A DNA stretch of 5,004 bases from Candidatus Kuenenbacteria bacterium (GTDB lineage: Bacteria > Patescibacteriota > Patescibacteriia > UBA2591 > PGYQ01), in the NCBI GenBank assembly GCA_016209005.1, contig JACQWZ010000051.1:1-5004 (forward strand), read 5' to 3'. Below, piece by piece: positions 1 to 4,868 of this stretch (the stretch's first letter is position 1; each line of letters opens with the position of its first letter). Made by a program: the position numbers and the translations under genes. Under the pieces are notes generated by a model. The model had not been told where the DNA came from. It worked only from the letters and a program-made list of their open reading frames with translations, and searched no databases.

Positions 1-26
1 CTTGTAAAAAACAATCGCATATAACA

Positions 27-35
27 ATTGTATCA
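27..35 (-). promoter_or_regulatory. Possible extended -10 promoter element, minus strand
   Basis: Read on the minus strand this is TGATACAAT: a TACAAT hexamer (5 of 6 to TATAAT) preceded by the TGN of an extended -10. No good -35 hexamer lies about 17 bases upstream. If active it would drive transcription leftwards out of the window. It conflicts with the minus-strand open frame passing through this position, so only one of the two can be right. Confidence 0.2.
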
Positions 36-76
36 CAAAAAAAGGTCGAAATTTTTAAAAAATCATCTGCTCCTTT

Positions 77-120
77 GGCAACATTTTTAGTTGCAGAGCC
101 GATGAAAGTTCGGCAACATT
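77..120. repeat. Adjacent small hairpins with mutually exclusive pairing
   Basis: GCAAC (78-82) can pair with GTTGC (90-94) over a 7-base loop, and GCCGA (98-102) with TCGGC (110-114) over another 7-base loop. GCAAC recurs at 113-117, so GTTGC at 90-94 could instead pair downstream. The 9-mer GGCAACATT is directly repeated at 77-85 and 112-120. No known riboswitch consensus is recognisable. The stems are short and may be chance. Confidence 0.3.
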
Positions 121-181
121 CCTTAATTGCTTGACACGATGACAATCCGCCAGCTGACGAATTCAATGATTTAATTTTCAA

Positions 182-226
182 TTTTGCATTGTCATTTTGA
201 TTTTTGCATTTTACATTTTGATTTTT
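182..226 (+). repeat. Imperfect tandem repeat abutting the recJ start codon
   Basis: Two roughly 21-base units carry TTTTGCATT followed by CATTTTGATTTTT. The 13-mer CATTTTGATTTTT is exact at 193-205 and 214-226, directly before the ATG at 228. The unit has no Shine-Dalgarno sequence. It resembles low-complexity spacer DNA rather than a defined regulatory site, though it occupies the place where the recJ promoter and leader must lie. Confidence 0.6.
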
Positions 227-227
227 T

Positions 228-2153
228 ATGCGCTGGATTATTAATAAGCCAATTTTAATAGAAGAAAAAAATCAATTTCCGCAAATTAATCCAATTATTT
301 TGCAATTATTATTTAATAGAGAATTAAAAACGCAGGAACAAATTAATGAATTTTTATATCCAGATTATAGTCAAGATGTCCATGATCCTTTTTTATTTTC
401 TGAAATGAAAAAAGCGATAGAAAGAATTTTTTTAGCAATTCAAAATCAAGAATTGATTATGGTTCATGGAGATTATGACGCCGATGGAATTTGCGGTTCA
501 CTTTTATTAATTGAAACCTTAGAAAAATTAGGAGCAAAAACTGATATTTATATTCCTCATCGAGAAAAAGAAGGATATGGATTAAAAGAGTTAGCAATTA
601 ATTGTTTAAGTCAAAAAATTAAAGAACTTAAAATGAGTAGAGGATTAATTATTACTGTTGATTGCGGAATTAAAAGTAAAGAAGCCGTAGAATACGCTCA
701 AAAAAATAAAATTGATATAATTATTACCGATCATCATCCTGTTTTTGAGAATATACCAAAAGCGTTTGCCGTAATTCATCCTAAAATAGAGGATAAATAT
801 CCGTTTAAGGATTTAGCTGGAGTCGGAGTAGCTTTTAAATTAGTTCAAGCGCTTTTATCAGCCAACAATCAACAATTAGCAATTAACAATAACAATCAAC
901 AATTTCCACCAGAGGAAGCGAATCAGCCTTTGGCTAAAACAATTAACAATAATCAGGCATTTGAAAAGTGGTTGCTAGATTTAGTGGCCATTGCCACAGT
1001 GGCAGATTTGGTTCCTATGTTGGGAGAAAATAAAACTTTAACTAAATATGGATTAATTGTTTTAAATAAAACTAGAAGAATCGGTTTACGAGAATTAATT
1101 AGAGTATCTGGATTAACTTCTGATTTAAATTCTAATAAGCTACAAGCTACCCCAAAGGAAAGCAAGTTTCCTACGGGGCAGGCAAACTACAAGCTAGATA
1201 CTTGGAATATCGGTTTTCAATTGGCGCCACGAATTAATGCTACTGGAAGATTGAGTCATGCTGATGTAAGCTATCAACTTTTAAAAACTCAAGATAAAGA
1301 AGAAGCGAAAAAATTAGCCGAGAAACTTAATCAAATTAATCAAGAAAGACAAGAATTAGTAGAAAAAATAGTTTCACAAGCTCTGAATCAAATTGGAAAA
1401 ATCACAAACGAACAAAAAATTTTATTTGTTCTGGATAAAAATTGGCCGGAAGGAATTTTGGGATTGGTGGCTGGACAACTTTGTAAAATTTTTAATCGAC
1501 CGGTAATGGCTATGACTTTTAAAAAACAAAAAATAAACCTCATTCGAAAAAATGATACTTTAACAGAAACAGAGCAAGAGGCTGGACTTTCTAATGGGGT
1601 AAACAATGAGGAAAAAATGACAATAAAGGGATCTGGGAGATCTGACAATTTTAATTTAATCGTTGCTTTAGAAAAAGTGAAAGACCTTTTGTTTTCTTTT
1701 GGCGGACATAGCGGCGCGGTCGCTTTTAATTTTTTAGAAGATGATTTAAAAAATTTTAAAGAGAAGTTAAGTAAAATAGCTAGCGAAGAAATTTCAGATC
1801 AAGATTTAATTCCAATTTTAAAGATTGATCAAGAAATAAATTTGTCCGAAGCAAGTTGGGAATTATTTGATGAATTGAAAAAATTTGAACCTTATGGAAG
1901 AGAAAATTCTAAACCGAAATTTTTAGTTAAAAATTTAAAAATAATAAATTTAGAAAAACTTGGACAAAATCAACAACATTTAAAATTATTAGTCGCGGAC
2001 GATCAACAAAAAATCGTTAAAATGATTGGTTTTGGTTTTGGAAAAAAAGAATTAAAAATAAACGACAAAATCGACGCGGTTTTTGAAATTGATGTTAATG
2101 AATGGAATGGAAATAGAGAATTACAGTTGAAGATTGTAGATTTAAAAAATTAA
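228..2153 (+). CDS. recJ: Single-stranded-DNA-specific exonuclease RecJ
   Basis: RecJ degrades single-stranded DNA 5' to 3' in recombination and repair (RecF-type gap repair, base-excision and mismatch repair) in the cytoplasm. The 641-residue protein has the DHH phosphoesterase metal motifs in order: HGDYDADG at 80-87, VDCG at 144-147, TDHH at 167-170 and the HPK segment at 184-186. These are followed by IATVADLVPM near 255, APRINATGRL at 333-342, the DHHA1 motif FGGHSGA at 491-497, and a C-terminal OB-type DNA-binding domain from about 530 to the end. The length is slightly above the usual 560-580, because of non-conserved insertions at about 211-243, 304-322 and perhaps 432-466. All catalytic motifs are present, so the enzyme should be active. 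The ATG start gives the family-typical MRWI opening; no Shine-Dalgarno precedes it. The downstream neighbour comEC is convergent. Confidence 0.95.
   Translation: MRWIINKPILIEEKNQFPQINPIILQLLFNRELKTQEQINEFLYPDYSQDVHDPFLFSEMKKAIERIFLAIQNQELIMVHGDYDADGICGSLLLIETLEKLGAKTDIYIPHREKEGYGLKELAINCLSQKIKELKMSRGLIITVDCGIKSKEAVEYAQKNKIDIIITDHHPVFENIPKAFAVIHPKIEDKYPFKDLAGVGVAFKLVQALLSANNQQLAINNNNQQFPPEEANQPLAKTINNNQAFEKWLLDLVAIATVADLVPMLGENKTLTKYGLIVLNKTRRIGLRELIRVSGLTSDLNSNKLQATPKESKFPTGQANYKLDTWNIGFQLAPRINATGRLSHADVSYQLLKTQDKEEAKKLAEKLNQINQERQELVEKIVSQALNQIGKITNEQKILFVLDKNWPEGILGLVAGQLCKIFNRPVMAMTFKKQKINLIRKNDTLTETEQEAGLSNGVNNEEKMTIKGSGRSDNFNLIVALEKVKDLLFSFGGHSGAVAFNFLEDDLKNFKEKLSKIASEEISDQDLIPILKIDQEINLSEASWELFDELKKFEPYGRENSKPKFLVKNLKIINLEKLGQNQQHLKLLVADDQQKIVKMIGFGFGKKELKINDKIDAVFEIDVNEWNGNRELQLKIVDLKN
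858..956 (+). repeat. Repeat-derived in-frame insertion 1 in recJ (Asn/Gln-rich)
   Basis: This encodes residues 211-243 of RecJ, placed after the GVGVAFKLVQALL segment where family members usually proceed directly to the next conserved block. Bases 863-904 are a low-complexity iteration of CAACAAT and CAATTAACAAT units; AATTAACAAT recurs at 941-950. Between these lies a hairpin: CCAGAGG (909-915) pairs with CCTTTGG (927-933), with one G-T wobble. The encoded segment is Asn/Gln-rich and likely a disordered surface loop. That it was acquired by repeat insertion is inferred. Confidence 0.6.
1137..1196 (+). repeat. Palindromic in-frame insertion 2 in recJ
   Basis: This encodes RecJ residues 304-323, between the helix ending VSGL and the conserved NIGFQLAPRINATGRL block, where relatives have a short linker. 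CCCCAAAGGAAA (1150-1161) and TTTCCTACGGGG (1167-1178) form a hairpin with 10 of 12 pairs and a 5-base loop. An exact 10-base direct repeat, CTACAAGCTA, flanks it at 1140-1149 and 1187-1196. The GC-rich arms contrast with the surrounding AT-rich codons. The direct repeats look like a duplication from insertion or are part of the element itself. Confidence 0.65.
1521..1625 (+). other. Possible third insertion in recJ
   Basis: RecJ residues 432-466 separate FNRPVMAMT from IKGSGRS. In the family these blocks are usually joined by a short turn of roughly 5-12 residues, so about 20-25 residues are extra and hydrophilic. The flanks carry a weak inverted repeat, CCTCATT (1538-1544) and AATGAGG (1605-1611). 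Repeat origin is less clear than for the other two insertions, and a native variable loop is the alternative. Confidence 0.35.
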
Positions 2154-2159
2154 AAAGAT

Positions 2160-2540
2160 AAAGTCAACCACTAATTTACTAACATAAATAAACACGAATA
2201 AACACAGTTTTAATTTCTAATTATTCTAATTAACCTAATTGCTCTAAACAAATCTCAAACGACTAAAATCCCAAATCTCAATATCAAATATCCAATAAAA
2301 TCCCAAATCTCAAATCAAAACAAATTATGTTATTTTTTGGGATTTTGGATTTGAGATTTTATTTGTTCACCCTGTTAAATAATTTCATTCTTAATGAAAT
2401 TTCTGTTTCACAAAATTCAACAGGGTAAATTGGGATTTGGATATTGGGATTTAATTCTTTGGGTCATTGTGAAATTGTTTAGGTCAATTAGAAATTAGGT
2501 TAATTAGGTTAATTTGTTTTTGTGTTTTTGTGTTTTTATG
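2160..2540. repeat. Long imperfect inverted repeat between convergent genes
   Basis: This gene-free stretch is largely self-complementary. Anchors: CTAATTAACCTAATT at 2226-2240 is the exact reverse complement of 2493-2507, and AAATCTCAAATC at 2305-2316 that of 2348-2359. The 9-mer AAATCCCAA occurs twice direct (2266-2274, 2298-2306) and three times inverted (2337-2345, 2430-2438, 2444-2452). The outer ends, rich in ATAAACAC on the left and GTGTTTTTGTG on the right, also roughly match in inverted order. It lies between the recJ stop and the comEC stop, so transcripts from either side would fold into a long hairpin and it may act as a two-way terminator. No classical GC stem plus T-tract is visible. 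Confidence 0.75.
2369..2426. repeat. Nested palindromic element (ACCCTGTT ends)
   Basis: Terminal ACCCTGTT (2369-2376) is the exact reverse complement of AACAGGGT (2419-2426). Inside is a perfect 9-base stem, AATTTCATT (2381-2389) with AATGAAATT (2393-2401), over a 3-base loop. The left 15 bases (2369-2383) match 3648-3662 inside comEC at 14 of 15 positions, so this is one copy of a dispersed element. It sits inside the larger inverted repeat between recJ and comEC. Confidence 0.7.
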
Positions 2541-2542
2541 TT

Positions 2543-4120
2543 TTATTGTTTTAATGATTCTTGATTTTTCCAGATCCATAAAATAATTAAACCATAAATT
2601 AAAAACACAATTGACCAATGAATTTCTATTTTTATAGAAGCAAAAGGAATTTCAGAGAAAAGTTTGATGGTTTTAATTTCATAAGCCAAAAATATCCAAG
2701 CAAAAAATCCAACAATTTTAGCTAACCAAACCCAAAAAAAACTAATTATTGTCGCGATAAAACCCCAAAGCATAGATAAGGGGACGATTGGCAAGATAAA
2801 AACATTTGTGATTGGCGCGATTAAAGATAATTGTCCAAAATTATAAACAATGATTGGTAAAGTCATAATTTGGGCCGAAACAGTCATTAAAAAAGATTCT
2901 CTAAATTGTAAAATATTGGGAATTTTATAAAATCCTTTTTTAAAAAGAATAGGGGAGAGATAAATAATTCCCAAAGTCGCCAAAAAGGATAATTGAAAAC
3001 CAATGTCGTAACGTAAAATTTTAGGATTAAATAAAAGCATTAAGCAAGCGGTAAAAACCACAGCATTGGTTATATTTTTTAAGCGGCCAATTTTTTTAGA
3101 CAATAAAACTAAAATTCCCATAATTGCCGCTCGAACAACCGAAGCCTCGGCCCCGGTTAAAATTACGAAAAAAATAATTCCAATAATTGTCAACCAAAAA
3201 CTTGCTGATTTGGAAAAATACAAAATGTAAAATAAATTCATTAAAAGAATGCCAATAATTGTGATATTATAACCAGAAAGCGCGATCAAGTGAATAGTTC
3301 CAGTGATATTAAAAGAATTTATCAATTGAGAAGGAATATCTTCGCGAGTTCCAATTAAAAGTCCGGCTAAAAAAGAAGATTCTGGCGGAGACAAAATGGT
3401 CAAGATTTTTTCTTTAAATTTATCTTTAAATAAAAATAAATTTTTTTGAATAAAATTTCCTTTATTTTGAGCCAGAAACTTTATTTTGGGATAGTAAGCG
3501 ATTGAATGAATATGGTATCGATCTAAATAATTTTTATAAGAAAAATCTTTGGACTCCAATGGAGTTTTTAATTTTGTTTTAATTTCTAATTCATCGCCAT
3601 ATTGATAATTTATTTTGGGCGGTAAATAAAGTAAAATTTTTTCTTTAACCCTGTTAGATAATAAAGATCTAATAGGGTTAATTTTTTGAGAATTTGAATT
3701 TGCCAACCAAGGGCTGGTCGCTCTCTGGGTGAAAATTTCATAAACTTCAAAAATAATTTTTTTAGAATTTTTTTTACTTCCTAAATCGTTGAGAATAATT
3801 CCTTTTAAAATTATTTCTTCTTTTGCGTCATTATACGGTTGCAATGCGGATTGGCGCGAAAAACTTTTTTGAAGATAAAAAATTCCAAAAACTAAAGATA
3901 GAAAACAAAAACCAATAATTGTCATTTTGATATTAAAAATTTTATTTTTATCCCAACTTAAAATTTTTTCATTGTCTCTCGGCCACAAAAAAATAATCCA
4001 AAAGATTTCAAAAACAAAAAAACCTTCTAAAAAAATAGAAGGAATTTTTATCCATGAACTTATAAAAATACCCAGAATAAAAGCCAAACAAATAAAAAGA
4101 AATATCTTTGATTTTCGCAT
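2543..4120 (-). CDS. comEC: ComEC/Rec2-type DNA-uptake channel, lacking the C-terminal MBL domain
   Basis: ComEC is the inner-membrane channel that passes one DNA strand into the cytoplasm during natural transformation. From the ATG at 4120 the protein has 525 residues. N-terminal hydrophobic helices and a DUF4131-like OB region (to about 225) precede the Competence domain: IGTREDIPSQ (about 256-265), HLIALSGYNIT (277-287), TGAEASVVRAAIMG (322-335), GFQLSFLATLGI (374-385) and QIMTLPIIVYNFGQLS (417-432), with many membrane segments between. It ends soon after the last helix (IWKNQESLKQ), without the metallo-beta-lactamase-like domain of Bacillus ComEC; such short forms are common in Patescibacteria. 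A TTG at 4165 in frame would add 15 residues, but the ATG gives the usual Lys/Arg-then-hydrophobic start. There is a 26-residue repeat-derived insertion at about 133-158. Its 3' end is convergent with recJ. Confidence 0.93.
   Translation of the reverse strand: MRKSKIFLFICLAFILGIFISSWIKIPSIFLEGFFVFEIFWIIFLWPRDNEKILSWDKNKIFNIKMTIIGFCFLSLVFGIFYLQKSFSRQSALQPYNDAKEEIILKGIILNDLGSKKNSKKIIFEVYEIFTQRATSPWLANSNSQKINPIRSLLSNRVKEKILLYLPPKINYQYGDELEIKTKLKTPLESKDFSYKNYLDRYHIHSIAYYPKIKFLAQNKGNFIQKNLFLFKDKFKEKILTILSPPESSFLAGLLIGTREDIPSQLINSFNITGTIHLIALSGYNITIIGILLMNLFYILYFSKSASFWLTIIGIIFFVILTGAEASVVRAAIMGILVLLSKKIGRLKNITNAVVFTACLMLLFNPKILRYDIGFQLSFLATLGIIYLSPILFKKGFYKIPNILQFRESFLMTVSAQIMTLPIIVYNFGQLSLIAPITNVFILPIVPLSMLWGFIATIISFFWVWLAKIVGFFAWIFLAYEIKTIKLFSEIPFASIKIEIHWSIVFLIYGLIILWIWKNQESLKQ
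3645..3724 (-). repeat. Palindromic in-frame insertion in comEC
   Basis: The stretch encodes about 26 residues (RATSPWLANSNSQ onward) that interrupt the DUF4131 beta strands between FEVYEIFTQ and VKEKILLYLPP, which are near-contiguous in relatives. Bases 3645-3659 and 3667-3681 form a 15-base inverted repeat with one mismatch (a G-T wobble on the + strand) and a 7-base loop; the outer arm is TTAACCCTGTTAGAT. A second hairpin, CCAACC (3703-3708) with GGCTGG (3712-3717), follows. The left arm and loop share 14 of 15 bases with the intergenic palindrome starting at 2369. No stop codon or frameshift results. Confidence 0.75.
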
Positions 4121-4175
4121 AATAGTTTTATTTAGTAAAAGATCATTTAATAAAATTCGTGCCAAATGTAATTTT

Positions 4176-4257
4176 ACCCCTCACCTTTCGAAAATTTTAT
4201 ATCTTGTTTAATAATAAAACATTCACTCTTTTTTATAAAGGATGAAAGGTGAGGGGT
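4176..4257. repeat. 14-bp perfect inverted repeat upstream of comEC
   Basis: ACCCCTCACCTTTC (4176-4189) and GAAAGGTGAGGGGT (4244-4257) are exact reverse complements, separated by 54 AT-rich bases. The arms are much richer in GC than the surroundings, which suggests a small palindromic mobile repeat rather than an operator. The arm nearest comEC reads AGGTGAGGGG on the minus strand, about 10 bases before the alternative TTG start at 4165, so it could mimic a ribosome-binding site. Confidence 0.7.
4196..4239 (-). promoter_or_regulatory. Candidate comEC promoter inside the inverted-repeat loop
   Basis: On the minus strand TTTATA (4234-4239) and TATTAT (4211-4216) are spaced by 17 bases, and a further TATAAA lies at 4196-4201. 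Transcription would start near 4190-4205 and run into comEC, putting one arm of the 14-bp repeat in or near the leader. In DNA this AT-rich such matches arise by chance, so this is a weak call. Confidence 0.25.
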
Positions 4258-4272
4258 TTATGGTTTAATTTT

Positions 4273-4298
4273 AGTTATTTTTAGCCAAAAAAATAACT
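4273..4298. repeat. 10-bp perfect hairpin
   Basis: AGTTATTTTT (4273-4282) pairs exactly with AAAAATAACT (4289-4298) across a 6-base loop. The stem is AT-rich and no T-tract follows on either strand, so a terminator role is doubtful. It adds to the cluster of palindromes between the hydrolase remnant and comEC. Confidence 0.45.
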
Positions 4299-4301
4299 AT
4301 C

Positions 4302-4325
4302 AAAAAAGGCGACTGTCACCTTTTT
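4302..4325. terminator. Likely bidirectional rho-independent terminator
   Basis: An A-run and GG (4302-4309) pair with CC and a T-run (4319-4325). GAC (4311-4313) and GTC (4315-4317) add near-palindromy within the 9-base loop. On each strand the stem ends in a T-tract, so it can work in both directions. On the minus strand it lies about 250 bases past the hydrolase remnant's stop and would stop read-through towards comEC. The same arrangement could also be a short dispersed palindrome. Confidence 0.5.
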
Positions 4326-4370
4326 AAATTTTGAAATTTGATTTTTGTTAAACATATTGATTATTTAAAT

Positions 4371-4599
4371 TTTAAATTGATTTAATTAATTCTCTTGAAT
4401 TACAAAACTCTGAAATTTTTTCCCTCCCTTGATGGGAGGGGTTCCAAATTTTTCCCCTCCCTTGATGGGAGGGGTTAGGGGAGGGTGAGGGAAAACATAA
4501 CATTTAAACACCCTCTCCTTAATCCTCCCCCATCAAGGGGGAGGAGATGTGGGATTTTGTAATTCAAGCTAAATTATTTAAATTGATTTAATCAATTCT
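4371..4599. repeat. 23-bp direct repeats flanking the MITE-like element
   Basis: The copies at 4371-4393 and 4577-4599 match at 22 of 23 bases (T versus C at the 17th). The right copy covers the last codons and the stop (ELIKSI) of the hydrolase remnant; the left copy lies beyond the GC-rich palindrome and looks like a duplicated gene end. The left copy directly abuts the terminal inverted repeat, while the right copy is separated from it by 8 bases. This could be an unusually long target duplication or a product of recombination. Confidence 0.65.
4394..4568. mobile_element. MITE-like GC-rich palindromic element (about 175 bp)
   Basis: Its ends are 14-base exact terminal inverted repeats: CTTGAATTACAAAA (4394-4407) and its complement at 4555-4568. 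The left part holds two 31-base tandem units (4413-4443 and 4446-4476, one mismatch), each with a perfect CCCTCCC...GGGAGGG stem around TTGAT. The right part has CCTCCCCC (4524-4531) paired with GGGGGAGG (4537-4544). The segments AGGGGAGGGTG (4477-4487) and CACCCTCTCCTT (4509-4520) are near-complementary, so the whole element can fold into one long cruciform. It has no coding capacity and its GC content is far above the neighbourhood, typical of a non-autonomous palindromic mobile repeat. It sits just past the stop of the hydrolase remnant. Confidence 0.75.
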
Positions 4600-4799
4600 G
4601 TAATTTCAGGAAATGTTTCTTGGTTAAAATGTTTTCTGTCTTCAAAAATAATTGTTTTCGCATTGGGCAAAACTTGCTGATATTTTGCAAGATGCGCAAA
4701 TGGAACAACTGGATCGTCCTTGCTGTGCAATAAATAAATTTTGCCTCCTTGTTTTGTAAATTTTTCAAGCGATGAAGGCAACATAAAATCTGCTAATGA
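4578..4799 (-). pseudogene. RBBP9/YdeN-like serine hydrolase, C-terminal remnant truncated by an IS
   Basis: About 73 codons remain, from SLADFMLPSS to ELIKSI. The segment GGKIYLLHSKDDPVVPF carries the catalytic Asp of alpha/beta hydrolases of the RBBP9/YdeN type, and DRKHFNQETFPEI carries the catalytic His. Intact members have about 180 residues; the N-terminal half with the nucleophile Ser motif is missing. Going upstream, the frame meets a TAG at 4800-4802, exactly where hydrolase sequence gives way to the left end of an IS3-type element at about 4806. An ATG at 4784 would allow a 68-residue product, but it could not be catalytic alone. The missing part may lie beyond the IS outside the window. 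Confidence 0.8.
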
Positions 4800-4832
4800 C
4801 TATAATGGTCCCATAAATCTAGACAGTTATTT

Positions 4833-4860
4833 TTGCAAAATGAGATACAAATGGTATGAT
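4833..4860 (+). promoter_or_regulatory. IS promoter with extended -10
   Basis: TTGCAA (4833-4838) and TATGAT (4855-4860) are spaced by 16 bases, and TGG directly before the -10 gives an extended -10. The predicted start, about 7 bases further on near 4867, is only 2 bases before the ATG at 4869, so the orfA transcript would be leaderless or nearly so. Confidence 0.55.
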
Positions 4861-4868
4861 AGAAATCT

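Larger units (their letters stand above)
1..170. other. Left-edge stretch with two conflicting partial reading frames
   Basis: This part is clearly less AT-rich than the repeats that follow it. On the + strand a frame enters from the left edge and runs to a TGA at 132-134 (about 43 codons, ending MKVRQHSLIA). On the - strand a frame is open from upstream of 170 through the left edge without a stop; it includes AIKECCRTFIGSATKNVAKG at about 65-127 and shows a purine-first codon pattern. That frame has no in-window ATG, only TTG codons near 160-175. At most one frame can be the real coding strand here, and I recognise neither product. If the - frame is real, the gene diverges from recJ; if the + frame is real, this is the tail of a gene upstream of recJ. 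An intergenic RNA or a degraded gene is also possible. Confidence 0.25.

Noticed and set aside
61..130. Riboswitch or tRNA in the recJ upstream region
   Set aside because: The small stems do not match a cloverleaf or any riboswitch or T-box consensus I can recognise.
131..170. TTGACA at 131-136 as a recJ -35 box
   Set aside because: No -10-like hexamer lies 15-19 bases downstream; the nearest AT-rich match is about 28 bases away.
953..1165. Minus-strand open frame of 70 codons within recJ
   Set aside because: It is fully antisense to conserved RecJ motifs and has no recognisable product or start signal.
1388..1648. Minus-strand open frame of 86 codons within recJ
   Set aside because: Antisense to the DHHA1 region of recJ; a composition shadow.
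4121..4165. TTG start at 4165 extending ComEC by 15 residues
   Set aside because: The extra residues are not membrane-like or family-like. The ATG at 4120 gives a normal ComEC N-terminus, although the G-rich arm upstream of the TTG leaves some doubt.
3927..4211. Plus-strand open frame of 94 codons over the comEC start
   Set aside because: Antisense to the comEC N-terminus; Lys/Ile-rich shadow with no family resemblance, ending in the inverted-repeat region.
4413..4568. CRISPR array
   Set aside because: Only two repeat units with a 2-base gap and no spacers; the structure is a palindromic element.
4578..4784. Intact 68-residue small protein
   Set aside because: The frame continues upstream of the Met to the IS junction and the sequence is the C-terminal third of a known hydrolase family without its nucleophile.
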